Assembly: GCA_028285205.1 (NCBI GenBank)
Contig: JANQQA010000129.1
Span: forward strand, 1-50,765
Reading direction: 5' to 3'
DNA: 50,765 nt
Source: Bythopirellula sp.
Lineage (GTDB): Bacteria; Planctomycetota; Planctomycetia; Pirellulales; Lacipirellulaceae
Shown here: one piece after another, positions 49,075 through 50,765 of the stretch
Position numbering within the stretch: position 1 is the first letter of the stretch
How the letters are laid out: every line of letters begins with the position of its first letter
Program-made: the position numbers and the translations under genes
Notes under the pieces: model-generated
What the model was told of the DNA's origin: nothing
Databases searched by the model: none
What the model saw: only the letters and a program-made list of their open reading frames with translations

Positions 49075-49581
49075 TCAACGTTGCGTGGTTGTCCCTTTAT
49101 CTAACCACGCCAGTCGCTGCAAGGCGGCTCGCATTCCCAACTCAAGTTGAGTCGGAGACTGGCGTCCAACCAAGCTGTGCAGCTTTCGCCCATGGGCGTC
49201 GAGAAACTGTACGGTTGGGTAACCGCGCACGGCGAACTGCCTGCAGACTTCGCGATCCAGGTCGGCATCGACCAGCACGCAGACAAACTGCTCAGCGAGC
49301 TGTTGAATCGCGGGATCGGTGAACGACATCTCCTCCATCTGCTGGCAGAAAGTGCACCACTCGGCGGTGAAGAACAACAAACACGGCGAACCCTGGGCGT
49401 GTGCAAGCTGCAGTCCGACCTGACAATCGGCGACGAAACGCAGTCCACCGCGTTGGACAAGCAGTTGTGGATCAACGCCCTCAATCGAGGTGACAGCATC
49501 GCTGGCGGTTTGCTGGCAACCCAAACAAGCTAGCACGATGCAAAGGAGCGTGGCGCAGACGGCACCTAGAGGATTGGGCAT
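49075..49581 (-). CDS. Thioredoxin-fold lipoprotein
   Basis: 168 residues. Signal MPNPLGAVCATLLCIVLACL with lipobox CLGC (Cys22) or the earlier LAC. The thioredoxin fold follows, with the redox motif WCTFC (Cys76, Cys79) in LLFFTAEWCTFCQQMEEMSF and the cis-Pro loop GYPTVQFLDAHG. It probably reduces or rearranges disulfides in exported proteins; a periplasmic partner such as the cysteine-rich outer-membrane protein or the DUF-family enzymes is imaginable but not shown. It is convergent with the DUF1552 gene, and the stop lies about 80 bases from its stop. Confidence 0.9.
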   Translation of the reverse strand: MPNPLGAVCATLLCIVLACLGCQQTASDAVTSIEGVDPQLLVQRGGLRFVADCQVGLQLAHAQGSPCLLFFTAEWCTFCQQMEEMSFTDPAIQQLAEQFVCVLVDADLDREVCRQFAVRGYPTVQFLDAHGRKLHSLVGRQSPTQLELGMRAALQRLAWLDKGTTTQR

Positions 49582-49852
49582 GCGATGATGTCATTGTTGG
49601 CGGGGGGGCGGACAGGAATCTCGAATTCTGAACAAGAAAATGGAAACTTAAGAATTAGGGTCCGAGCACCCACGTCGTCATTCGAGCTTCCTTGTTCGAC
49701 ACTCGATATTCCCTGGTATCGTCCTTCCGAGTGACGGCACTTCACTAGTCAGGCGACCTATCAGAGCGGTCTGGACAGACACGGACTGTTTCCATAACAT
49801 CCCGCCCACTCTTCTACCCCTTTTCTTTCTACGTTGATTGTGGAGTCCGTCG

Positions 49853-50765
49853 ATGGACAGTGATTCATCGGGCGGTGTGGGCATTGCCCATCGCGCCCAG
49901 GATCTCATCCTGCCGATCGCGATTATCGCCAGCGTGCTAGTGATTCTAGTACCGCTGCCGCCGGCGCTGATGGATGTGCTGCTAGCCGGCAACATCACGA
50001 TCGCGATCATCGTCCTGCTCACTACGATTTACGTACGGACGCCGCTCGACTTCAGCATTTTCCCAACGCTGCTGCTAGCGACAACGCTCGCGCGATTGGT
50101 GCTAAACGTAGCCACAACGCGACTGATACTTACTGGCGCCGGTTCGAAAGGCGACCAGGCGGCTGGTGGGGTAATTACTGCATTCGCCGATTTTGTCGCG
50201 GGCGACAGCAGTATCGTCGTCGGATTGATCATCTTTGTTATCATCGTCGTTATCCAATTCGTGGTGATTACCAAGGGTGCCACGCGTATCAGTGAAGTCA
50301 CCGCACGCTTTGCGCTCGACGGAATGCCAGGCAAGCAGATGGCGATCGACGCCGATCTCAACGCCGGTATCATCGACGAAAACGAGGCACAGCGACGACG
50401 TGAGGAAATCACGCAGCAAGCCGATTTCTACGGGGCGATGGATGGTGCTAGCAAGTTCGTCCGTGGGGACGCGATTGCCGGCATTGTGATCACCGTAATC
50501 AATATCGTCGGCGGGCTGATCATTGGCATGACTGAGTATGGCATGTCACTGACCGATGCCGGAAAGATCTTCACGCAACTGACTATCGGCGACGGACTCG
50601 TCAGCCAAGTACCTGCGTTCTTAATTTCGCTCGCCGCCGGCTTGCTCGTCACGCGTAGCACGCGCAAATCCAACCTGCCGCAGGAATTCATCCAGCAACT
50701 GTTCTCCCGTCCGCAGGCGATGGCCGTGTCGGCCGGCTTCTTGGCAGTGCTGATTACCACCGATC
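49853..50765 (+). CDS. flhA: Flagellar biosynthesis protein FlhA, 3'-truncated by window edge
   Basis: 304 codons inside the window; the remainder, including the cytoplasmic ring domain, lies beyond the right edge. The start ATG at 49853 has GGAG 7 bases upstream. FlhA forms the nonameric export gate of the flagellar type III system. Recognised blocks are LDFSIFPTLLLATTLARLVLNVATTRLIL (the family signature), GDSSIVVGLIIFVIIVVIQF with FVVITKGATRISEVTARF, and DGASKFVRGDAIAGI. SctV proteins of virulence secretion share the fold, but RLVLNVATTRLIL and VRGDAIAG favour the flagellar type. No other flagellar gene is seen here. Confidence 0.94.
   Translation, partial: MDSDSSGGVGIAHRAQDLILPIAIIASVLVILVPLPPALMDVLLAGNITIAIIVLLTTIYVRTPLDFSIFPTLLLATTLARLVLNVATTRLILTGAGSKGDQAAGGVITAFADFVAGDSSIVVGLIIFVIIVVIQFVVITKGATRISEVTARFALDGMPGKQMAIDADLNAGIIDENEAQRRREEITQQADFYGAMDGASKFVRGDAIAGIVITVINIVGGLIIGMTEYGMSLTDAGKIFTQLTIGDGLVSQVPAFLISLAAGLLVTRSTRKSNLPQEFIQQLFSRPQAMAVSAGFLAVLITTD

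Overview
The window looks like part of a planctomycete chromosome, most likely from the Pirellulales. The evidence is family content: a DUF1549/DUF1553 + DUF1501 + DUF1552 gene set, a FGly-type sulfatase, a 2,502-residue secreted repeat protein with an N-terminal LEARHML motif and a dockerin, a cysteine-stuffed outer-membrane protein, EF-hand and leucine-rich-repeat proteins with planctomycete-style membrane anchors, and a divergent Nramp-like transporter. Genes are mostly solitary or in short operons. I saw no rRNA, tRNA, insertion sequence, prophage or CRISPR array.

Layout. 1-2.5 kb: the end of a two-gene (or longer) membrane/coiled-coil system, the second gene having an ExbD/MotB-like membrane segment. 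2.6-9.4 kb: housekeeping genes (Rrf2 regulator, lspA, a DksA-type zinc finger gene, thrC, dapB, an LplT-like MFS protein). 9.4-13.7 kb: HMA-domain lipoprotein, thiC, a two-heme cytochrome, a phosphoesterase. 13.7-16.4 kb: transglutaminase-like protein, HELGH membrane protein, recA with a readable promoter and a possible SOS operator. 16.6-18.2 kb: sulfatase, followed by a palindromic extragenic repeat.

18.7-26.0 kb is a sugar-acid/pentose phosphate block: gnd, an SDR (probably a mannonate/uronate-type oxidoreductase) and zwf on the minus strand, with a KDG-kinase-like pfkB gene divergent from gnd. SUKH (SMI1/KNR4) genes and a small membrane protein sit between the metabolic genes. The gnd-to-SDR junction appears to exist twice, with different cargo genes in each copy: an SDR 5' fragment and a scrap of the gnd 3' end remain as footprints. 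This is the most unusual structure in the window, and it suggests a site where immunity-type cargo is swapped by recombination.

26.4-32.5 kb: LRR protein, small secreted protein, and a minus-strand operon Nramp-like transporter > SirB1-like protein > secreted metzincin protease. 33.0-42.2 kb: the giant repeat protein and the Cys-rich outer-membrane protein. 42.6-49.0 kb: an operon that begins with a 59-residue zinc-ribbon protein missed by a simple length cut-off, then DUF1549/DUF1553, DUF1501 and an EF-hand lipoprotein, with a DUF1552 gene divergent. 49.1-50.8 kb: thioredoxin-fold lipoprotein and the 5' part of flhA, which implies a flagellated relative or life stage.
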